From NCBI GenBank assembly GCA_002780675.1, contig PEUR01000204.1:1-11235 (forward strand): 11,235 bases of DNA, given 5' to 3'. The notes under the pieces are model-generated. The model saw only the letters and a list, made by a program, of their open reading frames with translations, had not been told where the DNA came from and did no database searches. The stretch is from Gallionellales bacterium CG03_land_8_20_14_0_80_55_15 (lineage in GTDB: Bacteria; Pseudomonadota; Gammaproteobacteria; Burkholderiales; Gallionellaceae). How positions within the stretch are numbered: position 1 is the stretch's first letter; every line of letters begins with the position of its first letter. The translations under genes and the position numbers were made by a program. Shown here one piece after another: positions 1 through 7,500 of the stretch.

Positions 1-2301
1 GAGGGCTTTGACGGGCGCACCCTGCTGCTGGCAGACAGTCTCGGTCGTCGCGAGATCATGGCAGGTTTCCTGCTCGAATACGGCCTGAAAGCCGAAATCT
101 GCGACGACTACGCGGTCTTCCTGAACAGTCGCAAACGCTTCATGCTGTGCGTAGGCCCGCTGCAATACGGCTTCCTGCTGCCGGACGAGAAACTCGCCAT
201 CGTCACCGAGACCGAACTCTATGCCGCACAACCGCGCAGCCGTGCCGCACGCGCCGCGAAGAAAAGCAACATCGAAGGCATGTTGCGCGATTTGTCCGAA
301 CTCAAAGTCGGCGATCCGGTAGTCCACGAGCAGCACGGTATCGCGCGCTATCGCGGGCTGGTCAATCTCGATTTGGGCGAGGGAGAAGGCGAATATCTGC
401 TGCTGGAATACGCAGGTTCCGATAAATTGTACGTGCCGGTGTCGCAACTCTACGTCATCGGGCGCTATAGCGGCGGCGCGGCAGACACCGCCCCCTTGCA
501 CAAACTGGGCAGCGGCGCATGGGACAAGGCAAAACGCCGCGCCCTGCAACAAGTGCGCGACACCGCCGCCGAACTGCTCAACATTTATGCACAGCGCGCC
601 ACCCGCAAGGGACACGCCTTCAAACTGACGGCGCGTGACTACGAGGAATTTGCCGCCGGTTTCGGCTTCGAGGAAACGCCTGATCAGGCCGCCGCCATCT
701 CTGCCGTGCTGGACGACCTGCAATCGGGCAAACCGATGGATAGGTTAATCTGCGGCGATGTCGGCTTTGGCAAAACCGAAGTCGCGCTCAGAGCCGCCTT
801 TGTCGCCGCGATGGACGGCAAACAGGTGGCAGTGCTGGTTCCTACCACCTTGCTTGCCGAACAGCATTACCAGAATTTCTCCAACCGCTTCGCCGACTGG
901 CCGGTCAAAATTGCCGAACTGTCGCGTTTTCGCTCAAGCAAAGAAGTGAATCAGGCGCTAAAAGAGCTGGCTGAAGGTCGTCTGGACATCGTCATCGGCA
1001 CACACAAGCTGATCCAGAAGGACGTGAAATTTCACAATCTGGGGCTGGTCATTCTCGATGAAGAACACCGTTTCGGCGTGCAGCAGAAGGAAAAGTTGAA
1101 AGCCTTGCGCGCCGAGGTGGATATTCTGACGCTGACCGCTACCCCTATCCCGCGCACACTGGCCATGTCGCTGGAAGGGCTGCGCGACTTTTCCATTATC
1201 GCCACCGCCCCGCAGCGCCGATTATCCATCAAGACCTTTGTCAGCGCCTACAGTCAGGGAGTCATCCGCGAGGCCGTGCTGCGCGAACTCAAACGCGGCG
1301 GGCAGGTGTATTTCCTGCATAACGAGGTGGACACCATCGCCAACATGCAGGAAAAGCTGGAAACGCTGTTGCCGGAAGCGCGCATCCGCGTGGCACACGG
1401 CCAGATGGGCGAGCGCGAGCTGGAGGCCGTGATGCGCGACTTCTACCAGCAGCGTTTCAATATTTTGCTGTGCACCACCATCATCGAAACAGGCATAGAC
1501 GTGCCAACAGCGAATACGATCATCATGAACCGCGCCGACCGTTTCGGCCTGGCGCAACTCCATCAACTGCGAGGGCGCGTCGGGCGCTCACATCATCAGG
1601 CTTACGCCTACCTGCTGGTGGACAGCATGGACGGACTGACGGTACAGGCCAAAAAACGCCTTGAAGCCATTCAGGCGATGGAACAACTGGGCAGCGGCTT
1701 TTATCTGGCGATGCACGATCTGGAGATACGGGGAGCCGGCGAAGTGCTGGGCGAATCGCAAAGCGGCGAAATGCAGGAAATCGGCTTCAGTCTCTACACC
1801 GATATGCTCAATGCCGCCGTGGCCTCGCTCAAACAAGGGCGCGAACCGGACATGGCGCACCCGCTGGGTGTCACCACCGAAATCAACCTGCACAGTCCCG
1901 CCCTGCTCCCCAACGATTATTGCGGCGACATCCACCAGCGGCTGGTCATCTACAAACGCCTGGCCAGCTGCGCCAGCCAAACCGAACTGGATGACATGCA
2001 GCAGGAACTGATAGACCGCTTCGGCCTGCTGCCCGAACCCGCGCAAACATTGTTGGATAGCCACCGCCTGCGCATTGCCGCCAAGCCGCTCGGCATCTGC
2101 AAAGTGGATGCCTCCTCTGAGGCCATCGTGATCCAGTTCGTGCAAAATCCGCCCATAGACCCGATGAAGATCATCACAATGATCCAGAGCCGTCGCCACC
2201 TCAAAATGACCGGACAGGACAAGCTGCGCATCGAACTGAAATTTGAAGACCTGAATCAGCGGGTGCTGGCGATCAAAAAATTCTTCGGCGAATTGAAGTA
2301 A
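1..2301 (+). CDS. mfd: Transcription-repair coupling factor Mfd, 5'-truncated by window edge
   Basis: Mfd is the ATP-dependent DNA translocase that removes RNA polymerase stalled at lesions and recruits UvrA for nucleotide excision repair. The frame is open from base 1, so the first visible ATG (58) is internal. The 766 visible residues lack roughly the first 380 of a usual ~1150-residue protein, that is, most of the UvrB-like UvrA-binding region. Visible in order: the end of that region; a CarD-like RNA polymerase-interaction domain from about residue 100 (LKVGDPVVHEQHG) to 160; Walker A GDVGFGKT at 252-259; DEEH box at 353-356; motif III TLTATPIPRTL; motif VI QLRGRVGR at 522-529; then the C-terminal TRCF domain. 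It ends in TAA with no frameshift. It converges on the toxin gene downstream. The family call is near certain. Confidence 0.97.
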   Translation, partial: EGFDGRTLLLADSLGRREIMAGFLLEYGLKAEICDDYAVFLNSRKRFMLCVGPLQYGFLLPDEKLAIVTETELYAAQPRSRAARAAKKSNIEGMLRDLSELKVGDPVVHEQHGIARYRGLVNLDLGEGEGEYLLLEYAGSDKLYVPVSQLYVIGRYSGGAADTAPLHKLGSGAWDKAKRRALQQVRDTAAELLNIYAQRATRKGHAFKLTARDYEEFAAGFGFEETPDQAAAISAVLDDLQSGKPMDRLICGDVGFGKTEVALRAAFVAAMDGKQVAVLVPTTLLAEQHYQNFSNRFADWPVKIAELSRFRSSKEVNQALKELAEGRLDIVIGTHKLIQKDVKFHNLGLVILDEEHRFGVQQKEKLKALRAEVDILTLTATPIPRTLAMSLEGLRDFSIIATAPQRRLSIKTFVSAYSQGVIREAVLRELKRGGQVYFLHNEVDTIANMQEKLETLLPEARIRVAHGQMGERELEAVMRDFYQQRFNILLCTTIIETGIDVPTANTIIMNRADRFGLAQLHQLRGRVGRSHHQAYAYLLVDSMDGLTVQAKKRLEAIQAMEQLGSGFYLAMHDLEIRGAGEVLGESQSGEMQEIGFSLYTDMLNAAVASLKQGREPDMAHPLGVTTEINLHSPALLPNDYCGDIHQRLVIYKRLASCASQTELDDMQQELIDRFGLLPEPAQTLLDSHRLRIAAKPLGICKVDASSEAIVIQFVQNPPIDPMKIITMIQSRRHLKMTGQDKLRIELKFEDLNQRVLAIKKFFGELK

Positions 2302-2316
2302 GTGATGTTACGCAGA

Positions 2317-2346
2317 CTTGCAGATCGGGCGTAGCCCAACCTACAT
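2317..2346. repeat. REP-like fragment downstream of mfd
   Basis: Just after the mfd stop there is a short GGGC-GTA-GCCC dyad (2327-2337) running into AACCTACA. It resembles half of the GTAGG...CCTAC type of interspersed palindrome seen at 2929-2961 on the other side of the toxin-antitoxin pair, although the two are not the same sequence. Only half of a longer dyad can be recognised, so this may be a decayed copy or chance similarity. Confidence 0.3.
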
Positions 2347-2364
2347 TTGTTCAGCTTAGGGAAA

Positions 2365-2401
2365 ACGGAAATTCCGTGTGACATACGCGGGTTTATGTCA
2401 C
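2365..2401 (-). terminator. Paired dyads between convergent mfd and toxin gene, possible terminator
   Basis: Two perfect inverted repeats fill the gap between two convergent genes. GTGACAT (2378-2384) and ATGTCAC (2395-2401) enclose a 10-nt loop and abut the toxin stop codon. ACGGAA (2365-2370) and TTCCGT (2372-2377) are separated by one base. On the minus strand the second dyad runs into TTTTCCC, a short U tract that would suit a terminator for the toxin operon. Both stems are short, and on the plus strand no T run follows, so termination of mfd here is less likely. Function is inferred from position only. Confidence 0.4.
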
Positions 2402-2692
2402 TTAACGTGGCTTTTTCCGAGCCTGATGTAAAACGCGAATGATGCTTACCGCAGCGGGACTTAGGCGGTAAAGGATGACAAAGGGATATTGACTGACGAC
2501 GAGTTGCCGATAGGGTGCGCTTTCCAGCTTACGCCCAATTTCCGGCTGTTCAGTAATTTGCAGAATGGCATTCCCGATTTCTCGCCCTATCCTGGCAGTA
2601 ACGTCAGTACCTGCTACTTCGATGTAATACTCGGCAATACGCCTCAGATCGCGACGTGCCGAGGCAAAATATTCAAGCCGCTTTTTTTGCAT
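2402..2692 (-). CDS. RelE/ParE-family toxin of a type II toxin-antitoxin pair
   Basis: A 96-residue basic protein with the ParE/RelE fold signature: an N-terminal helix with DLRRIAEYYIEVAG (residues 15-28), a central GREIGNAILQ helix (36-45), PEIGRKLESAPYRQLVV (50-66), and the terminal strands YPFVILYRL (69-77) and IIRVLHQARK (84-93). ParE relatives poison DNA gyrase, whereas RelE relatives cleave mRNA on the ribosome. The sequence looks closer to ParE, but the target cannot be read from it. The start is the ATG at 2692. It overlaps the 3' end of the upstream partner gene by 20 bp, the usual antitoxin-first arrangement with translational coupling. The frame is intact and of normal family length, so it is probably functional. 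Confidence 0.88.
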   Translation of the reverse strand: MQKKRLEYFASARRDLRRIAEYYIEVAGTDVTARIGREIGNAILQITEQPEIGRKLESAPYRQLVVSQYPFVILYRLSPAAVSIIRVLHQARKKPR

Positions 2693-2855
2693 GGCGTGCT
2701 ATGACGCGCTCAAACTCAGCCATTGCCTGCTCATGCGTCGAGGTGGGCTTACCTTCGCTGTAAGCCTCGCCCGCTTGCGCTTCGGCGACCAACCAGGACT
2801 GATAAGCCTCTTTGGCACGCGATTCCAAATCCTTTACCGTGTCTATTTTATTCAT
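2673..2855 (-). CDS. Small protein upstream of ParE-like toxin, putative antitoxin
   Basis: A 60-residue protein starting at the ATG at 2855, with a GGAG Shine-Dalgarno sequence 8 nt upstream. The frame also opens further upstream, at 2927, but that start lacks a good ribosome-binding site and would add residues with no helical-protein character. Its last 20 bp overlap the toxin gene. I do not recognise the family: no ribbon-helix-helix, Phd/YefM or HTH motif is obvious. The visible sequence is highly charged and predicted helical (KDLESRAKEAYQSWLVAEAQ at 8-27), then GKPTSTHEQAMAEFERVIAR (35-54), a plausible toxin-wrapping tail. The antitoxin role is inferred from size, order, overlap and partner, not from homology. 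Confidence 0.72.
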   Translation of the reverse strand: MNKIDTVKDLESRAKEAYQSWLVAEAQAGEAYSEGKPTSTHEQAMAEFERVIARHAKKAA

Positions 2856-2865
2856 GGCGGGGACT

Positions 2866-2890
2866 CCACTTTTCAAGTGGCTGCATTCTA
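2866..2890 (-). promoter_or_regulatory. Putative toxin-antitoxin promoter -10 and operator dyad
   Basis: On the minus strand a TAGAAT hexamer (2890-2885) lies just upstream of a perfect dyad, CCACTT-GAA-AAGTGG (2880-2866). The dyad would lie at the start of the transcript and ends within the GGAG ribosome-binding site of the putative antitoxin. It could be the operator for autorepression by the antitoxin or complex, or an RNA hairpin that limits ribosome access. I see no good -35 hexamer at 16-18 bp, so the promoter part is weak while the dyad is certain. Confidence 0.4.
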
Positions 2891-2928
2891 CATAATTCCG
2901 ACCAAGAAAGAAGAAATGATGCAGCAAG

Positions 2929-2961
2929 CGTAGGGTGGAACGCTTGCGGTTCCACCCTACG
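2929..2961. repeat. Perfect 13-bp palindrome with 7-nt loop, REP-like
   Basis: CGTAGGGTGGAAC (2929-2941) and GTTCCACCCTACG (2949-2961) are perfect reverse complements around a 7-nt loop, GCTTGCG. It sits between the divergent antitoxin and serB genes. Extragenic palindromes with GTAGGGTGGAAC-like arms are, to my recollection, widespread in betaproteobacterial genomes, so a REP-like interspersed element is the likeliest reading. A T5 run follows at 2966-2970, so it could also stop plus-strand transcription, but no plus-strand gene reads into it. Confidence 0.7.
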
Positions 2962-2966
2962 ACACT

Positions 2967-2995
2967 TTTTCAGAACAAACACCGCCCGTGATAAT
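2967..2995 (+). promoter_or_regulatory. Putative sigma-70 promoter of serB
   Basis: TTTTCA (2967-2972) and GATAAT (2990-2995) are separated by 17 bp and match the -35 and -10 consensus at 4/6 and 5/6 positions. Transcription would start near 3002, about 34 nt before the serB ATG and immediately downstream of the REP-like palindrome. It would drive serB and, through short spacing, the two genes after it. A prediction from pattern and position only. Confidence 0.5.
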
Positions 2996-3035
2996 CCGCT
3001 AGAATGGCACAACGTTTTACCCACGCTATTCAAAT

Positions 3036-3881
3036 ATGAACCTCATCCTGCAAGCCTTACACGACCTTCCTTCCCCGCAAATCGAACACCTCGCCCGTCT
3101 TGCCCAGGCCAGTCGCATCGAGCAGGTCGGCGAAAAAGTCTGGCGTTTGCAGGAAGCCCGGCCGCACGCGGACATCGCGGCATACTGCCTCGAACAGCAG
3201 ATAGACTATGGTTTCGTGCCTGCCGAAAGGACGCTGGCCGATTTCGGGCTGCTGGTGATGGACATGGATTCGACGCTGATTTCCATCGAGTGTATAGACG
3301 AGATTGCCGACATGCAGGGGCTGAAGCCGCAAGTGGCGGAGATTACCAATGCGGCGATGCAGGGCAAAATAGACTTCGCCGAGAGACTCTGCCGCCGCGT
3401 GGCTTTGCTGGAAGGTTTGGACGAATCCGCCTTGCTGCGCGTGTATGATGAGCGGCTGAAATTGAACCCCGGCGCAGAAATGATGCTGGCAGCCTTGCAG
3501 GCGCAGGGCATCAAAACGTTGCTGGTATCGGGCGGATTTTTGTTCTTCACCGAGCGGCTGAAGCCGCGTCTGGGGCTCGATTACACCCACGCCAACACGC
3601 TGGAGATTATTGACGGCAAACTTACGGGTCGCGTGCTGGGCGAGATTTTGGACGCGCAGGGCAAAGCAGACTGGCTGGTCAAAATACGCGAGCAGTTGGG
3701 GCTTGAACCGGCACAGGTGATCGCCATGGGCGATGGTGCCAACGACTTGAAGATGATGGCGCAAGCGGGTATCAGTATCGCCTATCACGCAAAGCCCGTG
3801 GTGCGCGCACAAGCCAGTTACGCACTGAATTTTGTCGGCCTGGACGGACTGGTCAATTTGCTGGGAACACGGTCAATTTAG
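3036..3881 (+). CDS. serB: Phosphoserine phosphatase SerB
   Basis: This enzyme hydrolyses O-phospho-L-serine to L-serine, the last step of serine synthesis, in the cytoplasm. The 281 residues carry all haloacid dehalogenase motifs: motif I DMDST with nucleophile Asp76 and acid Asp78; motif II LLVSGGF with Ser165; motif III GDGANDLKM with Asp233 and Asp237 for magnesium. The cap between motifs I and II (IDEIADMQGLKPQVAEIT and following) is typical of SerB. The N-terminal part (about 1-70) is shorter than in E. coli SerB (322 aa). The ATG at 3036 lacks a clear Shine-Dalgarno sequence but is the first start after the putative promoter and fits the family's N-terminus. It is followed after 41 bp by the 215-aa gene in the same direction, so co-transcription is likely. 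Confidence 0.95.
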   Translation: MNLILQALHDLPSPQIEHLARLAQASRIEQVGEKVWRLQEARPHADIAAYCLEQQIDYGFVPAERTLADFGLLVMDMDSTLISIECIDEIADMQGLKPQVAEITNAAMQGKIDFAERLCRRVALLEGLDESALLRVYDERLKLNPGAEMMLAALQAQGIKTLLVSGGFLFFTERLKPRLGLDYTHANTLEIIDGKLTGRVLGEILDAQGKADWLVKIREQLGLEPAQVIAMGDGANDLKMMAQAGISIAYHAKPVVRAQASYALNFVGLDGLVNLLGTRSI

Positions 3882-3922
3882 TCAGCACAGGAAAATGCAA
3901 CGCCCACCTCACCGAGGTACGC

Positions 3923-4570
3923 ATGAACAACCGGATTAGCCAGATTATCGAACAGATGGGCACGCTCGAAGAGGAGTTGCGCACGCTGTTGGAAGCGCAA
4001 CAAAGTCGGCTGCGCTACCAGATTGAAGGCCATCGAATCGTCTTCGAGCAGGTCATCCGCGAGGCGCACCAGCGCGTCAAACTGGGCGTGTTCCGCTGGT
4101 TTCTCACGGTGCGCCCACAAAATTATCTGACCATGCCCATCATCTACGGCGCGGCTGTCCCGCTGCTGTTTTTTGATTTTTCCATCACGCTGTATCAGTG
4201 GATTTGCTTTCCGGTTTACCGCATCGCACGCGTGTCGCGCGCCGACTATATCGTGTTCGACCACCAGCACTTAGCCTACCTGAACGTCATCGAGAAATTT
4301 CATTGCCTGTATTGTTCTTACGCGGTCGGGCTGCTCGCCTACGCACAGGAAATCATCGCCCGCACCGAACAATATTTCTGCCCGATCAAACATGCGCGTA
4401 AAGTGCGCGGTGCGAATACGCGCTACGAACAATTCCTCAATTACGGCGACGAACAGAATTTCCACGAGCGGCTCGAAGCCTACCGCGCGGCACTCGCCCG
4501 AGAAAAAGCACAACAAGCCACACCAGACACACCCGCAAAACCTCACTCAGCCACAAGGAAAGAATCATGA
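3923..4570 (+). CDS. Unrecognised 215-aa membrane-associated protein with four cysteines, coupled to nrdJ
   Basis: I do not recognise this family. The start at 3923 has GAGG 5 nt upstream. Visible regions: a charged helical, coiled-coil-like N-terminus (about 1-55: [19 protein letters not shown] and following); a hydrophobic stretch at about 69-98 that could form one membrane segment or hairpin; a middle part with Cys95, His114, His116, a CLYC pair (Cys128, Cys131) and YFCP (Cys153); then a basic [16 protein letters not shown] block; and a low-complexity Ala/Pro/Thr tail. Four cysteines, two of them as CxxC, could bind a metal or act in redox, but nothing proves this. The stop overlaps the nrdJ start as ATGA, indicating coupled translation, and serB ends 41 bp upstream. 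The long, unbroken frame and good ribosome-binding site support a real gene. No function is assigned. Confidence 0.85.
   Translation: MNNRISQIIEQMGTLEEELRTLLEAQQSRLRYQIEGHRIVFEQVIREAHQRVKLGVFRWFLTVRPQNYLTMPIIYGAAVPLLFFDFSITLYQWICFPVYRIARVSRADYIVFDHQHLAYLNVIEKFHCLYCSYAVGLLAYAQEIIARTEQYFCPIKHARKVRGANTRYEQFLNYGDEQNFHERLEAYRAALAREKAQQATPDTPAKPHSATRKES
4555..4570 (+). promoter_or_regulatory. nrdJ ribosome-binding site and ATGA stop/start overlap
   Basis: AAGGAAAG (4555-4562) is a strong Shine-Dalgarno sequence 4-8 nt before the nrdJ ATG at 4567. The TGA of the upstream gene uses the TG of this ATG plus the next base. This fixes the nrdJ start and implies translational coupling to the unknown upstream protein. 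Confidence 0.85.
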
Positions 4571-7500
4571 CCCAAGAAATAAGCATCGAAGTCCTGCTGG
4601 AAAAATACGCCGAAGCCGACGAAACCAGCGTTCAAGACGTGCGCCGCCGCGTGGCGCGCGGACTCGCGCTGGCCGAATCCTCCGATCAGCGCGCCCATTG
4701 GGAGGAGGTCTTTTTCGCGGCACAGGAAAACGGCTTCATCCCCGCCGGGCGCATCAACTCGGCGGCTGGCCTGAAAATGCAGGCAACGCTGATCAACTGT
4801 TTCGTGCAACCGGTGGGCGATGCGATTTCCGGCATCACGGACGGCAAACCCGGCATTTACGATGCCTTGCAACAAGCCGCCGAAACCATGCGGCGCGGCG
4901 GCGGAGTGGGCTATGATTTTTCTTCCATCCGCCCCGAAGGCGCTCAGGTCAAAGGCACCAACTCCCGCGCCAGCGGACCTATCTCCTACATGCGCGTGTT
5001 CGACCGCTCCTGCGAAACGGTCGAATCGGCAGGCGCGCGGCGCGGCGCGCAGATGGGCGTATTGCGCTGCGACCATCCCGACATCGAGAAATTCATCCGC
5101 GCCAAGGACCAAGGCGACCTGCGCAACTTCAACATCTCCGTCGGGGTCACCGATGCCTTGATGCAAGCGGTTGAAAAAGATCAGGAATTTGAACTGGTGC
5201 ATCGTGCCGAACCCTCCATCCTGCTCAAGCAAGCGGGGGCGACACAGCGCGAAGATGGCAAGTGGGTGTATCGCAAACTGCGCGCCACCGATTTATGGAA
5301 ACAGATCATCGAGAGTACCTACGACCACGCCGAACCGGGCGTGCTGTTCATAGACCTGATGAACCGCGACAACAACCTGTCTTATTGCGAAGTCATCGAG
5401 GCGACCAACCCGTGTGTCACTGCCGACACCTGGGTGATGACCGAACTGGGCGCACGTCAGGTGCGTGAGCTGATAGGCAAACCCTTTGCCGCGTTGATTG
5501 ATGGAAAATCCTACCCCACCGAATCGCAAGGCTTCTTCTTCACTGGCACCAAGCCGGTGCTGAGCCTGCAAACGGCTGAAGGACATTCCCTGCGTCTGAC
5601 CGCCGACCATCCCGTGCTGCGCGTTTCCAAAATGACACGCCACATCCGTGAAACGGAATGGGTCAAAGCGGGTGAACTAAAACCCAACGACCAGATCGTG
5701 TTGCACGATCATCGCGCGCGGCAAGGCTGGAGCGGTGTACACAGCGAAGACGAGGGTTATTTGATCGGCCTGTTGATCGGTGATGGAACCCTCAAAAACG
5801 ACAAGGCCGTGTTGAGCGTTTGGGACGTTGCCGCATTGAAAATTGCCAACGGCGCGGACAGGCTTCCCTCCGCCGGAATCGCTGCTGTCATGCGCGCCGC
5901 CGAACACGCGGCGCGCTCATTGCCGCATCGCAGCGACTTCAACGACTGGCAAAAGCCCATCGCTGGTCGCGGCGAGTATCGTCTGGCGACCGGGGCACTG
6001 CGCACGCTGGCACTGGAATTGGGGCTGACACCGGGCAATAAACGCTTCACCGTAGCGATGGAGACGGATTCATCAGACTTTTATCGCGGGGTATTGCGCG
6101 GCATGTTCGATGCCGACGGCTCGGTACAAGGTTCACAGGAAAAGGGTATCAGCGTTCGCTTGACGCAAATAGACTTGGGTAATCTGCAAGCCGCGCAGCG
6201 CATGTTGCAACGTCTCGGCATCATCGCCACCCTCTATCAGAATCGCCGCCCCTGCGGCCTGAAGCCTTTGCCGGACGGCAAAGGCGGCGCGAAAGAATAT
6301 GCATGCCAGGCACTGCATGAACTCATTATCAGCAATGATAATGTTGGGCGTTACGCCGACCTGATCGGCTTTGCGGATAGCGACAAAATGGACAGGCTGA
6401 ACGGCTTGCTGGCTGATTACCAGCGCAAGCCTGACTCTGAACGTTTTGTCGCCACGGTACTGTCATTGGAAGAAGACGGGATCGAAGACGTGTATGACGT
6501 AACGGTTGCCGAGGTACACGCCTTCGATGCCAATGGCTTGTATGTCCACAACTGTGCCGAGCAACCCCTCCCCCCTTACGGATGTTGTTGTTTAGGTTCA
6601 ATAAATTTGACACGCATGGTAAAGAATCCCTTCTCCAATCATGCCGGTTTCGACTATGAACCGTTCAAGCAACTGGTGAAAGTCGCGGTGCGGATGCTGG
6701 ACAATGTGCTGGAGGTGACCGCCTGGCCTTTGCCGGAACAGCAGCAGGAAGCGCGCAACAAACGCCGCGTCGGGCTGGGTTTTACGGGCTTGGGCGATGC
6801 GCTGATGATGTTGGGGCTGCGTTACGACACCGATGCCGCGCGCGCCTTCGCCGCCGACATCACGCGCATCATGCGCGACGAGGCCTACGCCGCTTCGGTG
6901 GAATTGGCCAAGGAGCGCGGCGCATTCCCGTTGCTGGATGCAGAACAGTATTTAGCCGCACCGCGCTTCGCACAGCGCCTGCCGGATGAACTGAAAGACA
7001 ATATCCGAAAGTACGGCATCCGCAACAGCCATCTGCTCTCCATCGCGCCCACCGGCACGATTTCGCTGGCCTTCGCCGACAATGCCTCAAACGGCATCGA
7101 GCCGCCTTTCTCGTGGTATTACACGCGCAAAAAACGCATGATGGACGGCACGACCAAGGATTATTCGGTGGAAGACCACGCTTGGCGGCTGTACAAAAAG
7201 CTCGGCGGCGACATGGACAAACTGCCGGAAGCCTTCGTCACCGCGCTGGAAATTTCGGCGCTCGACCATATGAAAATGGTCGCCGCCGTCGCGCCGTTCA
7301 TAGACACGTCAATCAGCAAGACCGTCAATGTCCCCGCTGATTATCCTTATGATGACTTCAAAAATCTCTACACCGAAGCCTGGAAAGCCGGGCTGAAGGG
7401 ACTGGCGACTTATCGCCCGAACAGCGTGCTGGGCTCGGTGTTGTCGGTCACGCCCGAAGTCAAAAAAGCCGAAACTATCGAAGAACAACCGCAGGATTTC

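Noticed and set aside
2723..3448. 241-residue plus-strand frame across the antitoxin, palindrome and serB start
   Set aside because: It crosses the palindrome and runs out of frame into serB. The Arg/Pro/His-rich translation is typical of a shadow frame.
3057..3812. 251-residue open frame antisense to serB
   Set aside because: It is entirely covered by serB, whose catalytic motifs are unambiguous; the antisense product has no family character.
4540..4570. Cobalamin riboswitch in front of the B12-dependent nrdJ
   Set aside because: The upstream gene overlaps the nrdJ start, and the only gaps in the operon (41 bp after serB, about 75 bp before serB beyond the palindrome) are too short for one.
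4543..5232. 229-residue minus-strand frame over the nrdJ start
   Set aside because: It lies opposite a well-supported coding region with its own ribosome-binding site and conserved reductase motifs.
5413..6552. Reading the nrdJ interruption as a frameshifted insertion, a domain fusion or a group I/II intron
   Set aside because: The frame is continuous, protein splicing motifs A, B, F and G are present at the exact ends, and the joined exteins restore a normal reductase active-site sequence.
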